A stretch of DNA of 64,000 bases, from the NCBI RefSeq assembly GCF_000418325.1, contig NC_021658.1:6187501-6251500 (forward strand), in the 5' to 3' direction. Each line of letters begins with the position of its first letter. Within the stretch, counting starts at the first letter, position 1. The position numbers and the translations under genes were made by a program. Positions 53,452 through 61,591 of the stretch are shown piece after piece. The DNA is from Sorangium cellulosum So0157-2 (GTDB lineage: Bacteria > Myxococcota_A > Polyangia > Polyangiales > Polyangiaceae). Under the pieces are notes generated by a model. The model was not told the DNA's origin. It did not search any database and was given only the letters and a program-made list of their open reading frames with translations.

Positions 53452-53557
53452 GCCGAAAGCGCGAGCGGTGTTTCGGATCAGATGGCATCGGGTGGCGAAC
53501 GCGGTGAGCGCCCCCCTAGGGGATCGAGGGCGCGGCGGCCAGAGCGCCCGGAAAGAC

Positions 53558-54742
53558 TCAGATCTCTTCGAGAATCTTGGCCTTGCGGGCCTGGAACTCC
53601 TCGTCCGTGATGAGGCCCTTGTTCTTGAGATCCGCGAGGCGCTCCAGGCGCTGCTCGATCGACGGCCCTGCAGCCGGGGCGGCCTGCGGCGCGCCCGCGT
53701 AGCCCTGCTGCGGCGCGCCCGGGTAGCCCTGCTGCTGCATGTGCGGCGGCACGAACTGGGGCTGCCCCTGCGCCGCGTGCGCGGGGTTCATCGCCTGCGC
53801 CAGGCCGGCGCCGATCGCCACCTGGGCGCCCAGCCCCGCGACGCCGCCGCCGTCGCCGCCCTGCGCCATGCCCTGGCCGGCCCCCATCATGGCCTGGCCG
53901 GCGGCGTAATTCTGCCAGTTGCCCGCCAGCTGCTGCACGTACCGCGCGTCCTGCTGGAACCGCTGATCGAGCTCGAACTGCTTCGCGCGTGCGGTGTCCT
54001 GCGCGACGCCGATGCCGCGGCGCGCCTCGCCGCGGGCCTTGTTCGCCTCGCGGAGGAGCTTCTGGTCCTCGGCCGAGAAGTTGATGTTGAAGTTGCCGAT
54101 CTCGAGGATCTTGCAGCCGATCTCCTCGAGGTTCGGCGCCGACTGCACGATGCGGGCGCCGAGCTCCATGCTCATGCCGCCGAGGTTGAGCAGGCTCTTC
54201 TGCTGCTGCGCGCAGACCTGGCCGATCACGGTCTTCACGCTCATGAAGAACTTGCCCTTGATCCAGCTCAGGACGACGTCGTTGTCGCCGCTGCCGCCGC
54301 ACTGGCCGTGGTAGCCGACGACGAACCGCACCGGATCGACGACGACCAGCGAGAACTCTCCGAAGATGCGCGGCGTCACGAACTCGTAGAGGATCGGGTC
54401 CTCCATCGACTCCAGCGGCCCGCCGAAGGGCACGCCGCGGACCGGCTGCGTCTTGACGAAGAAGATCTCGGCGATGAAGACGTCCCCGCCCGTGAACTTG
54501 TTGACGAGGTTGTTCAGGAACGGGATGTTCTGGGTCTGGAGGGTGTGGCGCCCCGTCGGCAGGTAACCGACGTACCGCCCGTCCTTGAAGAAGAGGGCAC
54601 ACTCATCGCTGTCGACGGTCAGCTGCGACCAGAAGGGGACGTTCTGGTCCGGGTGCTTGTAGACGATGAGATGCTTCGCCGCGTCCGGGCGCGCGATCAT
54701 CATCTCGCGGACGCCGCTCTTCACGAAATCGAAAATCCCCAT
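53558..54742 (-). CDS. SPFH domain protein with C-terminal SHOCT
   Basis: A 394-residue protein from ATG 54742 with GAGGAG upstream. The SPFH/virion-core-like region spans about residues 1-270: FDFVKSGVREMMIARPDAAK, VPFWSQLTVDSDECALFF, GYLPTGRHTLQTQNIPFLNN, IAEIFFVKTQPVRGVPFGG and IFGEFSLVVVDPVRFVVGYHG. A helical stretch follows (KARGEARRGIGVAQDTARAKQFELDQR), then a Gly/Gln/Pro-rich linker, and a SHOCT-like end (EQRLERLADLKNKGLITDEEFQARKAKIL). Proteins with this layout are widespread and assemble at membranes or with bactofilin-like scaffolds; the exact role is unknown. A possible divergent promoter lies upstream. Confidence 0.8.
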   Translation of the reverse strand: MGIFDFVKSGVREMMIARPDAAKHLIVYKHPDQNVPFWSQLTVDSDECALFFKDGRYVGYLPTGRHTLQTQNIPFLNNLVNKFTGGDVFIAEIFFVKTQPVRGVPFGGPLESMEDPILYEFVTPRIFGEFSLVVVDPVRFVVGYHGQCGGSGDNDVVLSWIKGKFFMSVKTVIGQVCAQQQKSLLNLGGMSMELGARIVQSAPNLEEIGCKILEIGNFNINFSAEDQKLLREANKARGEARRGIGVAQDTARAKQFELDQRFQQDARYVQQLAGNWQNYAAGQAMMGAGQGMAQGGDGGGVAGLGAQVAIGAGLAQAMNPAHAAQGQPQFVPPHMQQQGYPGAPQQGYAGAPQAAPAAGPSIEQRLERLADLKNKGLITDEEFQARKAKILEEI

Positions 54743-55098
54743 GTCGCGCTCCTCTTCGGTGTGCTGGATGTGACAGGCGTGCCGGGTACCCTGCCCCCCT
54801 GGACCTCGGGCTCGTTTCGACAGGCGGCGCGCTCGACCTGCGCTGTTCGTTCTCCGTTGACGATCGCCGCGCCTTTCAGGCACACAGCGGCCTCAGGATA
54901 ATCCGCAGATCGCAGGGCAGCAATGCCCGCCGGGGAGGACCGCATGCCCGTCGCTTCGCTCGCGTCACCGGCGCAACCGACGAAACCCGCGCCGCGCGCG
55001 CCGGCGTTGCCCGAGATCCCGAGCTCCGCCGCCCGGCAGGCGACGCGCTCGGCCCGCCGCCGCGCGCCCGCCGCGGCGGCGGCGGGGAGGAGCGCGCG
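54743..55098. other. Divergent intergenic region of 356 bp with one possible small ORF
   Basis: Separates the SPFH gene (minus) from the HEAT-like gene (plus). Apart from the small frame at 54944-55102, I see no gene, RNA or repeat. Confidence 0.5.
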
Positions 55099-55102
55099 AT
55101 GA
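54944..55102 (+). CDS. Possible small leader ORF coupled to the HEAT-like gene
   Basis: From ATG 54944 (GGGGAGGACC lies ahead) a 52-codon frame encodes a Pro/Ala/Arg-rich peptide and ends at a TGA that overlaps the next ATG as ATGA. An alternative ATG at 54923 is in frame. The peptide has no motif and could be chance in GC-rich DNA, but the overlap and the Shine-Dalgarno sequence make coupled translation possible. Confidence 0.3.
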   Translation: MPVASLASPAQPTKPAPRAPALPEIPSSAARQATRSARRRAPAAAAAGRSAR

Positions 55103-56217
55103 TCCCGCCGATCGACGCCTCCGCCCTCTCGCCGCCCGCGCAGAAGATGGCGCAGCCGGGGGCGCCGCAGAAGCTCCGCGAGATGGCCGCGCGCGGCATC
55201 GCCCCCGGGCTCAAGCCGGGCGACGTGGTGACGCTGCTCGTGCTGCTCGCGTCGCGCGAGGAGGAGCCCGCCCGCGAGACGGCGGAGAAGACGCTGTCGG
55301 CGCTCCCCGAGCCGCTCCTCCAGGGCGCGCTCGGCGGGGAGCTGCAGCCGGCCGTCATCGACCGGCTGGCCCGCCTCTACGCGGACCGCCTCCCGGTCGT
55401 CGAGCGGCTCTGCGCGATGCCGGGCGTCGCCGCGGACACCCTCGAGGAGCTCGCGCGCACCGGGAGCGAGGCGGTGACCGAGCTCATCGCCGTGAACGAG
55501 GAGCGGCTGCTCAAGAGCCCGCGCGTCATCGAGCGGCTCTACCTCAACAAGAACACGCGGATGTCGACGGCCGACCGCCTCGTCGACCTCGCCTCCCGCA
55601 ACGGGGTCGAGCTCACGGGCATCCCCGCCTGGCGCGAGGTCAGCCTCGCGATCAAGGACGAGCTCATCGCCGAGCCGTCGCCGGAGCCCACGCCGGACGA
55701 CGTGATGTTCGTGGAGACGCAGGCGCTCTCCGAGGCGCTCGAGGCCGACGAGCCGGTGGACACCCACGTCGAGGACGAGGAGGGGAAAGAGGAGATCAAG
55801 GCGCAGTACGTCCCGCTCTACAAGCGGCTCGCCGACATGACCATGTCGCAGCGGATCCGGCGGGCGATGCTCGGCTCGCGCGAGGAGCGCATGCTGCTCG
55901 TGCGCGACTCGAACCGCCTCGTGGCGAGCGCCGCCGTGCGCAGCCCGCAGATGCAGGAGGAGGAGGTCGTCCTCATCAGCCGCAACCGGAACATCTCGGA
56001 CGAGGTGCTGCGGATCATCGCGACCACGCCGGAGTGGACGAAGAGCTACACGGTGAAGCGGAACCTCGTGGAGAACCCGAGGACGCCGGTGCTCGTCGCG
56101 ACGCGGCTGGTCCAGCACCTGCGCGAGTCGGACCTCCGGGGCATCGCGAAGAGCAAGAACGTGACCTCGCCGGTGAAGGACGCCGCGCGGCGGCACCTCG
56201 AGCGGCGCAAGAGCTGA
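55099..56217 (+). CDS. HEAT-like helical repeat protein, hypothetical
   Basis: A 372-residue helical protein from ATG 55099. It is made of paired helices with HEAT/ARM character: LLVLLASREEEPARETAEKTLSAL, LLQGALGGELQPAVIDRLARLY, ALCAM and LEELARTGSEAVTELIAVNEERLLKSPRV, and near the C-terminus VLRIIATTPEWTKSYTVKRNLVENPRTPVLVATRLVQHLRE, RGIAKSKNVTSPVKDAARRHLERRKS. A middle acidic part (EALEADEPVDTHVEDEEGKEEIKAQYV) links two halves. Proteins with this ending occur widely in myxobacteria; their function is not known. It may follow a small upstream frame and is flanked by the SPFH gene. Confidence 0.65.
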   Translation: MIPPIDASALSPPAQKMAQPGAPQKLREMAARGIAPGLKPGDVVTLLVLLASREEEPARETAEKTLSALPEPLLQGALGGELQPAVIDRLARLYADRLPVVERLCAMPGVAADTLEELARTGSEAVTELIAVNEERLLKSPRVIERLYLNKNTRMSTADRLVDLASRNGVELTGIPAWREVSLAIKDELIAEPSPEPTPDDVMFVETQALSEALEADEPVDTHVEDEEGKEEIKAQYVPLYKRLADMTMSQRIRRAMLGSREERMLLVRDSNRLVASAAVRSPQMQEEEVVLISRNRNISDEVLRIIATTPEWTKSYTVKRNLVENPRTPVLVATRLVQHLRESDLRGIAKSKNVTSPVKDAARRHLERRKS

Positions 56218-56322
56218 GCGGAGCGGTCGAGCGCTCGCGTGGCTGCCGGCGGGCGCTCGACCGCCGCCGGCGAAGCGCGCCCCGGACGGCGAGCCCCCTT
56301 CCCGCCCGGACCCATGCCCCGC

Positions 56323-56337
56323 TAGCCTGCGCCCACG
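56323..56337 (+). promoter_or_regulatory. TAGCCT -10-like box before the NikR-like gene
   Basis: TAGCCT at 56323-56328 is 9 nt before ATG 56338, without a Shine-Dalgarno sequence. Confidence 0.4.
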
Positions 56338-56769
56338 ATGAGCGACCTGGTCCGCTTCGGCGTGGCGATGGATCGAGCGCTGCTGGCCGAGTTCGATCGG
56401 CGCATCACCGCGCAGGGATACGAGAACCGCTCGGAGGCGCTGCGCGACCTGGTCCGCGCCGACCTGACGCGCGCCGCGTGGGACGAGGGCGCCGAGGTGG
56501 CGGCGACGCTGACCGTCGTCTACGCGCCCGAGGTGCGGGAGCTCGTGCTGCGCATCTCCGAGCTGGAGGAGCAGCACGCGGGGTCGGTGGTCTCCAGCCT
56601 GCTGGTCCGCCTCGACGAGGGCCGGGTGCTCCAGGTCATGGCGCTGAAGGGCCGCGGCGCGGAGCTGTCCGGGCTCGCCGGGCAGCTCGCCGGGGCCAAG
56701 GGGGTCCTGTCGTGCGCGCTCACGCCGGCCGCGGCGCTCGCGGAGGCGCCGCGCCGGCCGCGGGGCTGA
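56338..56769 (+). CDS. NikR-like ribbon-helix-helix regulator lacking the nickel ligands
   Basis: A 143-residue protein with a ribbon-helix-helix N-terminus (LVRFGVAMDRALLAEFDRRI, NRSEALRDLVR) and the ACT-like C-terminal domain of NikR (AATLTVVYAPEVRELVLRIS). In NikR, nickel is held by two His and one Cys in an HVHLD...C segment plus a His from the partner subunit. Here the first is present as His80 in EEQHAGS, but the HVHLD-equivalent reads Leu89-Val-Arg91 and the Cys position is Val97. Nickel sensing of the usual kind is therefore unlikely; another ligand or a constitutive regulator is implied. Many NikR relatives are known, but this loss should be checked in homologues. Confidence 0.8.
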   Translation: MSDLVRFGVAMDRALLAEFDRRITAQGYENRSEALRDLVRADLTRAAWDEGAEVAATLTVVYAPEVRELVLRISELEEQHAGSVVSSLLVRLDEGRVLQVMALKGRGAELSGLAGQLAGAKGVLSCALTPAAALAEAPRRPRG

Positions 56770-56836
56770 CGCCGGCGAGCCGGCGCCGCGCCGCGCCGCG
56801 CCGCGCGTGCATGAACGCCTCGCCCGATCTCCCAGG

Positions 56837-57664
56837 CTACGCGTCGTCGCCGGGCGTCTCGGCCACCTTCACCGTGGTCTTCGGCGGATCGACGATGAAC
56901 GTCACGAGGCGCTCCTTGGCCTCGAACTCCTGCCGGTAGATCACGGCCGAGCGCTTGTACTTGAAGGGGCCGATCCGCACGCGGTGCCACAGGCCGCGGC
57001 CCTTCACGTACGCCGGCTCGACGTACGCCTTGTGACCGCGCCGGCGCAGGGCCGCCGCGAAGCCCTCCGCGTCGGCGGGCTCCTTGAACGAGCTCACCTG
57101 CAGCTGGTAGCCGCCCGGCCCGCCGCGCTCGGTCTCGGGCCCCTCCTCGCGGGAGACGTGGCGGGCCATCGCGGTGAGCGTGTCGTTCGGCGCGACCTCG
57201 CCCCCCGAGGGCCCGAGGACGTGCTGCGCCGGCAGCGGGACCACGGGCAGCCGGTCCGCGGCGAGCGGCGGACCCGCATCGGCGGCCGGCGGCTGCGCCG
57301 ACGCGGCCGCCTTGGCCGCCCGCGGGTCGCGCACCGCCTCGAGCGCCGTGGTCGGGTGCTCCGCGTCGGAGAGGATCGCAGGGAAGGTCACGTGCTCCCC
57401 GATCGTGGCGGGGCGCGGCGCCGGCTTCACGCCGGCCGGGTGCGCGCGCGCGACCAGATCGCCGAGCGGATCGGCGCTGACCGGCTTCTCGCGCGCGGGC
57501 GCCCGCAGGAGCGCCACCGCCGCGAAGACGATGCACGCCCCGCCGAGCGAGGCCAGCACCAGCGCGCCCGCACGCGACGGGCGAGCCCCGGGATCCTCCT
57601 CCTGGATCTCCTCGAGGTTCCGCACCGCCCCGGTGTCCATGCTCTCGCCTTTGCTGCGCCTCAT
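56837..57664 (-). CDS. SPOR domain protein, single-pass membrane
   Basis: A 275-residue protein from ATG 57664 with GAGGAGG upstream. One N-terminal transmembrane helix (AGALVLASLGGACIVFAAVALL) is followed by a long Pro/Ala linker and a SPOR domain at the end: YQLQVSSFKEPADAEGFAAALRRRGHKAYVEPA, then LWHRVRIGPFKYKRSAVIYRQEF. SPOR domains bind denuded peptidoglycan at the septum. This protein fits FtsN/DedD-type proteins in layout but lacks distinguishing segments. It follows the NikR-like gene on the other strand and is convergent with it. Confidence 0.85.
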   Translation of the reverse strand: MRRSKGESMDTGAVRNLEEIQEEDPGARPSRAGALVLASLGGACIVFAAVALLRAPAREKPVSADPLGDLVARAHPAGVKPAPRPATIGEHVTFPAILSDAEHPTTALEAVRDPRAAKAAASAQPPAADAGPPLAADRLPVVPLPAQHVLGPSGGEVAPNDTLTAMARHVSREEGPETERGGPGGYQLQVSSFKEPADAEGFAAALRRRGHKAYVEPAYVKGRGLWHRVRIGPFKYKRSAVIYRQEFEAKERLVTFIVDPPKTTVKVAETPGDDA

Positions 57665-57907
57665 GCTTCCTCCTCGACCCGTCTACCCTGCCCGGCCGGG
57701 ACGCGACAACTTTCGTGTCTTACTTTATCCTACATCTACCGACCACGCCCGTTCGCTGGCGCGTGCGGTCATCGACGCGCGCTGGGCGGAGCGCTCGGCG
57801 GCGAGCCCGCGCCTCGGCTCGGGCCGGGCAGCCTCGCACGCGCGGCGGCCGCGGGGAAAGTTCTCGACGGGGCCGCGCTGGGCCGGCGCGCTCCGGTGGG
57901 GCGAGAC

Positions 57908-58915
57908 TCACGCCACCGCGGAAGCCTCGGGTGCCGCAGGAGCGGGATCCCCGGGAACCGCGGGAGCCTCGGGATCCCCGGGCTCCCCGGCATCTGCAGC
58001 GGAGATACGCTGGATTCGTTGCCGGAAATAGGCGTTTGTGATGACCTCCGGCGCGAGATCGGGCGGCTCTTCGTTGCCTTGCGCCCACTGGACCGCTCGC
58101 TCGATCACTTCACGAGCCTCCCGGTCCCGCACGAGCGCTGGGAGCGCCTCGATCGGCACCCGCACCAGTGCCCACCGGGCGTCGCGAAACGCTCTCGTCG
58201 ACAGATCGATCGCACCGACCGCCAGCATGCACCAGATCATCAGGCGAGCGCCGGGTGTCGATGCCGCGATCGCACGACCACCCTTTCCGGATTGGAGTGC
58301 GAGCAGCGCTGCTCTGCCGAGCTGGGGATCCACGTCGACGAGCAGCATGGCCCGCGTCACTCGCAACGTGTCCTCGTCAGGCAAGACGAAAAGCGCCTCG
58401 TCGATGAGGCCCAGCCCCTCCGCCGGATTCCCATGGAGGCGTAGGTAGAAGGCCGGGATCATGAACCCCATGATGCGTTCGTGGTGCGTGAGCTGCGCCG
58501 AGGATTCCCGTGTCGCGAGGAGCGCCCGTCCCACGTCGGAGAGCAGCGACCATAGCAAGCTCCCCTCTTCCACATGCGCCCTCCAGGCCAGGTTCGCGAG
58601 ATGGATATGGATGTCGAGCTGCGGCGTCACCCACAGCGCGCGTCGGACCGCCCGCAGCGTCTCCATCGCCGCCGTCGCGGTCCGTTCGGCCTGCTCGTAC
58701 GCCAGCAAGATGGCGTACGAGACCTTGAACGGCCTGCCCAGGAGCGCCAGCAGGCTGTGCAGCTCGGCGCGGTCGTGCCGTTCGACGCCGCCGTACACCA
58801 CCCCGCGGACGTAGTGCGCATCGGGCGCGCTCACCGCCGCCTCATCGATGCCGTCCACGATCTCCCGTCCCAGGCGCTCGCTCGGGGCCGCCAAGAACGC
58901 GCGATAACGTGACAT
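57908..58915 (-). CDS. Helical repeat protein, hypothetical
   Basis: A 335-residue protein from ATG 58915. The sequence is helical throughout: RYRAFLAAPSERLGREIVDGI, VVYGGVERHDRAELHSLLALL, RTATAAMETLRAVRRALW, LDIHIHLANLAWRAHVEEGSLLWSLL, HERIMGFMIPAFYLRLHG, LGLIDEALFVLPDEDTLRVT. The pattern fits tetratricopeptide-like helical repeats. A Pro/Ala-rich tail ends at 57908. The first codons overlap the end of the caspase-like stub in another frame, so the gene may originally have followed a caspase-type gene in one operon. Function unknown. Confidence 0.65.
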   Translation of the reverse strand: MSRYRAFLAAPSERLGREIVDGIDEAAVSAPDAHYVRGVVYGGVERHDRAELHSLLALLGRPFKVSYAILLAYEQAERTATAAMETLRAVRRALWVTPQLDIHIHLANLAWRAHVEEGSLLWSLLSDVGRALLATRESSAQLTHHERIMGFMIPAFYLRLHGNPAEGLGLIDEALFVLPDEDTLRVTRAMLLVDVDPQLGRAALLALQSGKGGRAIAASTPGARLMIWCMLAVGAIDLSTRAFRDARWALVRVPIEALPALVRDREAREVIERAVQWAQGNEEPPDLAPEVITNAYFRQRIQRISAADAGEPGDPEAPAVPGDPAPAAPEASAVA

Positions 58916-59054
58916 GGTCCACGGGCACGTCCCCGCCCTGCGGATCGAGCAGCCATCTCCGCATGGCGCTGGCGTCGTTCTCGGGACCGTCCAGGTCACC
59001 CAGCTGCGGATAGCGGCGGATACCGGCGACGATCGCCCAGTCTTCCGAGGCCAT
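58842..59054 (-). pseudogene. Caspase-like (peptidase C14) N-terminal stub
   Basis: ATG 59054 (CAGGAG upstream) encodes EDWAIVAGIRRYPQLGDLDG, then NDASAMRRWLLDPQGGDVP and DHVTL, the exact opening of myxobacterial caspase-family proteins. The frame then loses similarity after ~52 residues and ends at 58842. The catalytic His and Cys come at least 70 residues further on in the family, so this is a fragment. The helical gene begins inside it in another frame. Confidence 0.6.
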
Positions 59055-59108
59055 GAATCGCGCTCCTGGCCACACGGCGCGGCGAGAGAGCGCCGCGCCC
59101 GGCGCGGC

Positions 59109-59450
59109 TCAAGTATACTGTTGTCGGATGAAGCGCTTGTCCTTCGACGACAGCGCCGTGTTGAAGCCCGTCGAGAATCCGTCCTCCGTCCAGCTCGCCG
59201 GGAACGCATACATCATGATCGAGCGCGGATCGAAGGTCGAGTGCGCCGCCTCGGCCTCGCTGTAGGCCTCGAACATGTTGAAATCGATCGTCTTCTTGTC
59301 CCAGTTGTTGGGCGGGCCGGAGAGGTCCTCGTAGACCTTCTCCTTGTTCCACTTGATCCCGTTCTCGGGCTGCTGGTGCTCGTGAATCAGGCCGAGCGCG
59401 TGGCCGAACTCGTGCAAGACCACGCTCTCGACGCCCGCAAGGCGCGACGC
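59109..59450 (-). pseudogene. Astacin/matrixin-type zinc metalloprotease, C-terminal fragment
   Basis: On the minus strand, VVLHEFGHALGLIHEHQQPE carries the full HExxHxxGxxH zinc site and SIMMYAFP is the Met-turn, followed by LSSKDKRFIRQQY at the stop (59109). The residues upstream of VESVV (to about 59534) have no protease character, so roughly the first two thirds of a typical enzyme, including the propeptide, are missing. It is adjacent to the caspase-like stub, marking a second decayed patch. Confidence 0.6.
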
Positions 59451-59689
59451 GCAGGCGCCTCCGCAGCAAGGTGGGGAGCGGTTCATCCTCATCGTTCGGG
59501 CGCAGCCCAACCGCGAGCGGTCGCACCGTCGCACCTCGAGCGCTCGTCGAATCAGGCAATGCAGCTCCGGACGGGCCCGCAGCCCGGCGACGCCGAGCGT
59601 GAGATCGGGGGAGACCTCGACGACACGCCGCGGGCCGGGCGCGGGTGCTGCGGTGGGCTTTCACGGCAGCGGGCGCTATGACTCGGCCC

Positions 59690-61468
59690 ATGAACGACCC
59701 GGGCTCCGCCGAGCCGCCTCCTCCCGGCGCTGGGCCGGCTCCTCCGGGAGCGATGAAGCGAGCGGCGACGCGCGCAGGCGACGGCCCCGCGCAGAACGGC
59801 GCGGCGGGACACGGCGCGGACGAGGGCGGCATCCTGGCCCTGCTCGCGCTGGTGCCGGAGCGGCTGCGCGCCCGCGGGGCGCAGGGCGTCGGGTGGGTCG
59901 CCGGGCTCGTGGTGCTCGGCGCCGCGCTCCTCTACGGCGACGGCGTCATCACGCCCGCCATCTCGGTGCTGAGCGCCATGGAGGGGCTCGCGGTGGCGAC
60001 CGCCGCGCTCGAGCCGCTCGTCGTGCCGCTCACCTGCGCGATCCTCGTGGGGCTCTTCAGCGTGCAGCGCTGGGGGACAGCGCGCGTCGGCAAGATCTTC
60101 GGCCCGATCATGGCCGTCTGGTTCCTCGCGCTCGCCGCGCTCGGGCTCGCGTTCATCGCCCGGAACCCGGCGGTGCTCGCCGCCCTGAGCCCCGCGCACG
60201 CGGCGCGCTTCTTCGCCGCCCACGGCCTCCACGGGGTCGCGATCCTCGGGTCGGTCGTCCTCGTCATCACGGGCGGCGAGGCGCTCTACGCGGACATGGG
60301 GCACTTCGGGCGCCGCCCGATCCAGCTCGCCTGGTACGGCCTCGCGCTGCCGGCGCTCGCGCTCAACTACTTCGGCCAGGGCGCGCTCCTCCTGCGATCG
60401 CCCGAGGCCGCCGAGAGCCCGTTCTTCGCGATGGTGCCCAAGGGCCCCCTCACCTACGCGCTCGTCGCGCTCTCGGCCATGGCCACCGTGATCGCGTCGC
60501 AGGCGCTGATCTCCGGCGCCTACTCGCTCACCCACCAGGCGATCCAGCTCGGGTACCTGCCGCGGACCCAGGTGCTCCACACCTCGAGCACCGCCGAGGG
60601 GCAGATCTACATCCCCGCGACGAACTGGGCCCTCGCCGCCGGGTGCCTCGCGCTCGTGCTGACCTTCCGGCACTCGAGCCGGCTCGCCGCCGCCTACGGC
60701 CTCGCGGTGACCGGCACGATGGGGATCACCTCCATCGTCTACTTCGTGGTGATGCGGCAAACGTGGGGCGCTCCGCTCGCCAAGGCGGTGCCGCTCCTCT
60801 TGCTCTTCCTGGCGTTCGATCTGCCGTTCCTCGGGGCGAACCTGCTCAAGTTCTTCGAGGGCGGGTACGTGCCGGTCGTCATCGCGGCGGTCCTGTTCGC
60901 GATGATGGTGATCTGGAAGCGCGGGCGCGCGATCCTCGCCGAGCGCTTCACGCGGGCGGTCCCGTCGTTCGAGGCGTTCGTGCGCGGGCTCGACGCGTCC
61001 TGCGGCGCGCGCGTCCCGGGCACGGCCGTGTTCCTGAGCTCGCGCGCCGGCAAGACGCCGTACGTGCTCGCGCACCACCTCAAGCACAACAAGGTGCTCC
61101 ACGAGACCGTGGTGCTGCTGACCGTGGTCACGGAGCACGTGCCGCGGGTCGCCGACGGGCAGAGGCTCGAGCTGACGAGCCTCGGCAAGGGGGTTCACCA
61201 GCTCGTCGTCCACTCCGGCTTCATGCAGTCGACCGACGTGCCGGCCCTCCTGCGGCGGGCGGCGGCGCAGCGCGGGCTGCCCGTCGATTTCGCGGACGTG
61301 ACGTATTATCTCGGCCGCGAGACGCTCCTCGCCACCGACGAGGGGCGCATGGGCAAGGTCGCGGAGACGATCTTCTCGGTGATGGCACGCAACGCCGGCG
61401 CGGTGCCCGGCTACTTCAGGCTCCCGCCGGAGCGGGTGGTGGAGCTCGGCGTGCAGATCGACCTCTAG
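59690..61468 (+). CDS. kup: Kup-type potassium uptake protein lacking its N-terminal helices
   Basis: Encodes a K+/H+ symporter of the Kup/HAK family, 592 residues from ATG 59690 (an in-frame ATG lies 12 bp upstream, and TATGAC is near). The body is canonical: EGGILALLALV near residue 45, LYGDGVITPAISVLSAMEGL, LFSVQRWGTARVGKIFGPIM, GGEALYADMGHFGRRPIQ, LNYFGQGALLL, GQIYIPATNWALA, LPFLGANLLKFFEGGYVP. However, full-length Kup begins with two helices containing GDIGTSPLY before EGGILALL. Here the ~44 residues before that segment are Pro/Ala-rich with no hydrophobic stretch. The transporter is N-terminally truncated and its activity is doubtful. Confidence 0.75.
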   Translation: MNDPGSAEPPPPGAGPAPPGAMKRAATRAGDGPAQNGAAGHGADEGGILALLALVPERLRARGAQGVGWVAGLVVLGAALLYGDGVITPAISVLSAMEGLAVATAALEPLVVPLTCAILVGLFSVQRWGTARVGKIFGPIMAVWFLALAALGLAFIARNPAVLAALSPAHAARFFAAHGLHGVAILGSVVLVITGGEALYADMGHFGRRPIQLAWYGLALPALALNYFGQGALLLRSPEAAESPFFAMVPKGPLTYALVALSAMATVIASQALISGAYSLTHQAIQLGYLPRTQVLHTSSTAEGQIYIPATNWALAAGCLALVLTFRHSSRLAAAYGLAVTGTMGITSIVYFVVMRQTWGAPLAKAVPLLLLFLAFDLPFLGANLLKFFEGGYVPVVIAAVLFAMMVIWKRGRAILAERFTRAVPSFEAFVRGLDASCGARVPGTAVFLSSRAGKTPYVLAHHLKHNKVLHETVVLLTVVTEHVPRVADGQRLELTSLGKGVHQLVVHSGFMQSTDVPALLRRAAAQRGLPVDFADVTYYLGRETLLATDEGRMGKVAETIFSVMARNAGAVPGYFRLPPERVVELGVQIDL

Positions 61469-61591
61469 CGGCCTCGCCGCGCGGTCGCGGGGGGGCGGGC
61501 ATGCTCGAGCGCCGTCGGCCCGCGCCGCCCCGCCGCCCCGCGGCGCCTCCACGGTGCTTTCGCGCGGCCGCGGCGCTAAGGATCCGCCCCC

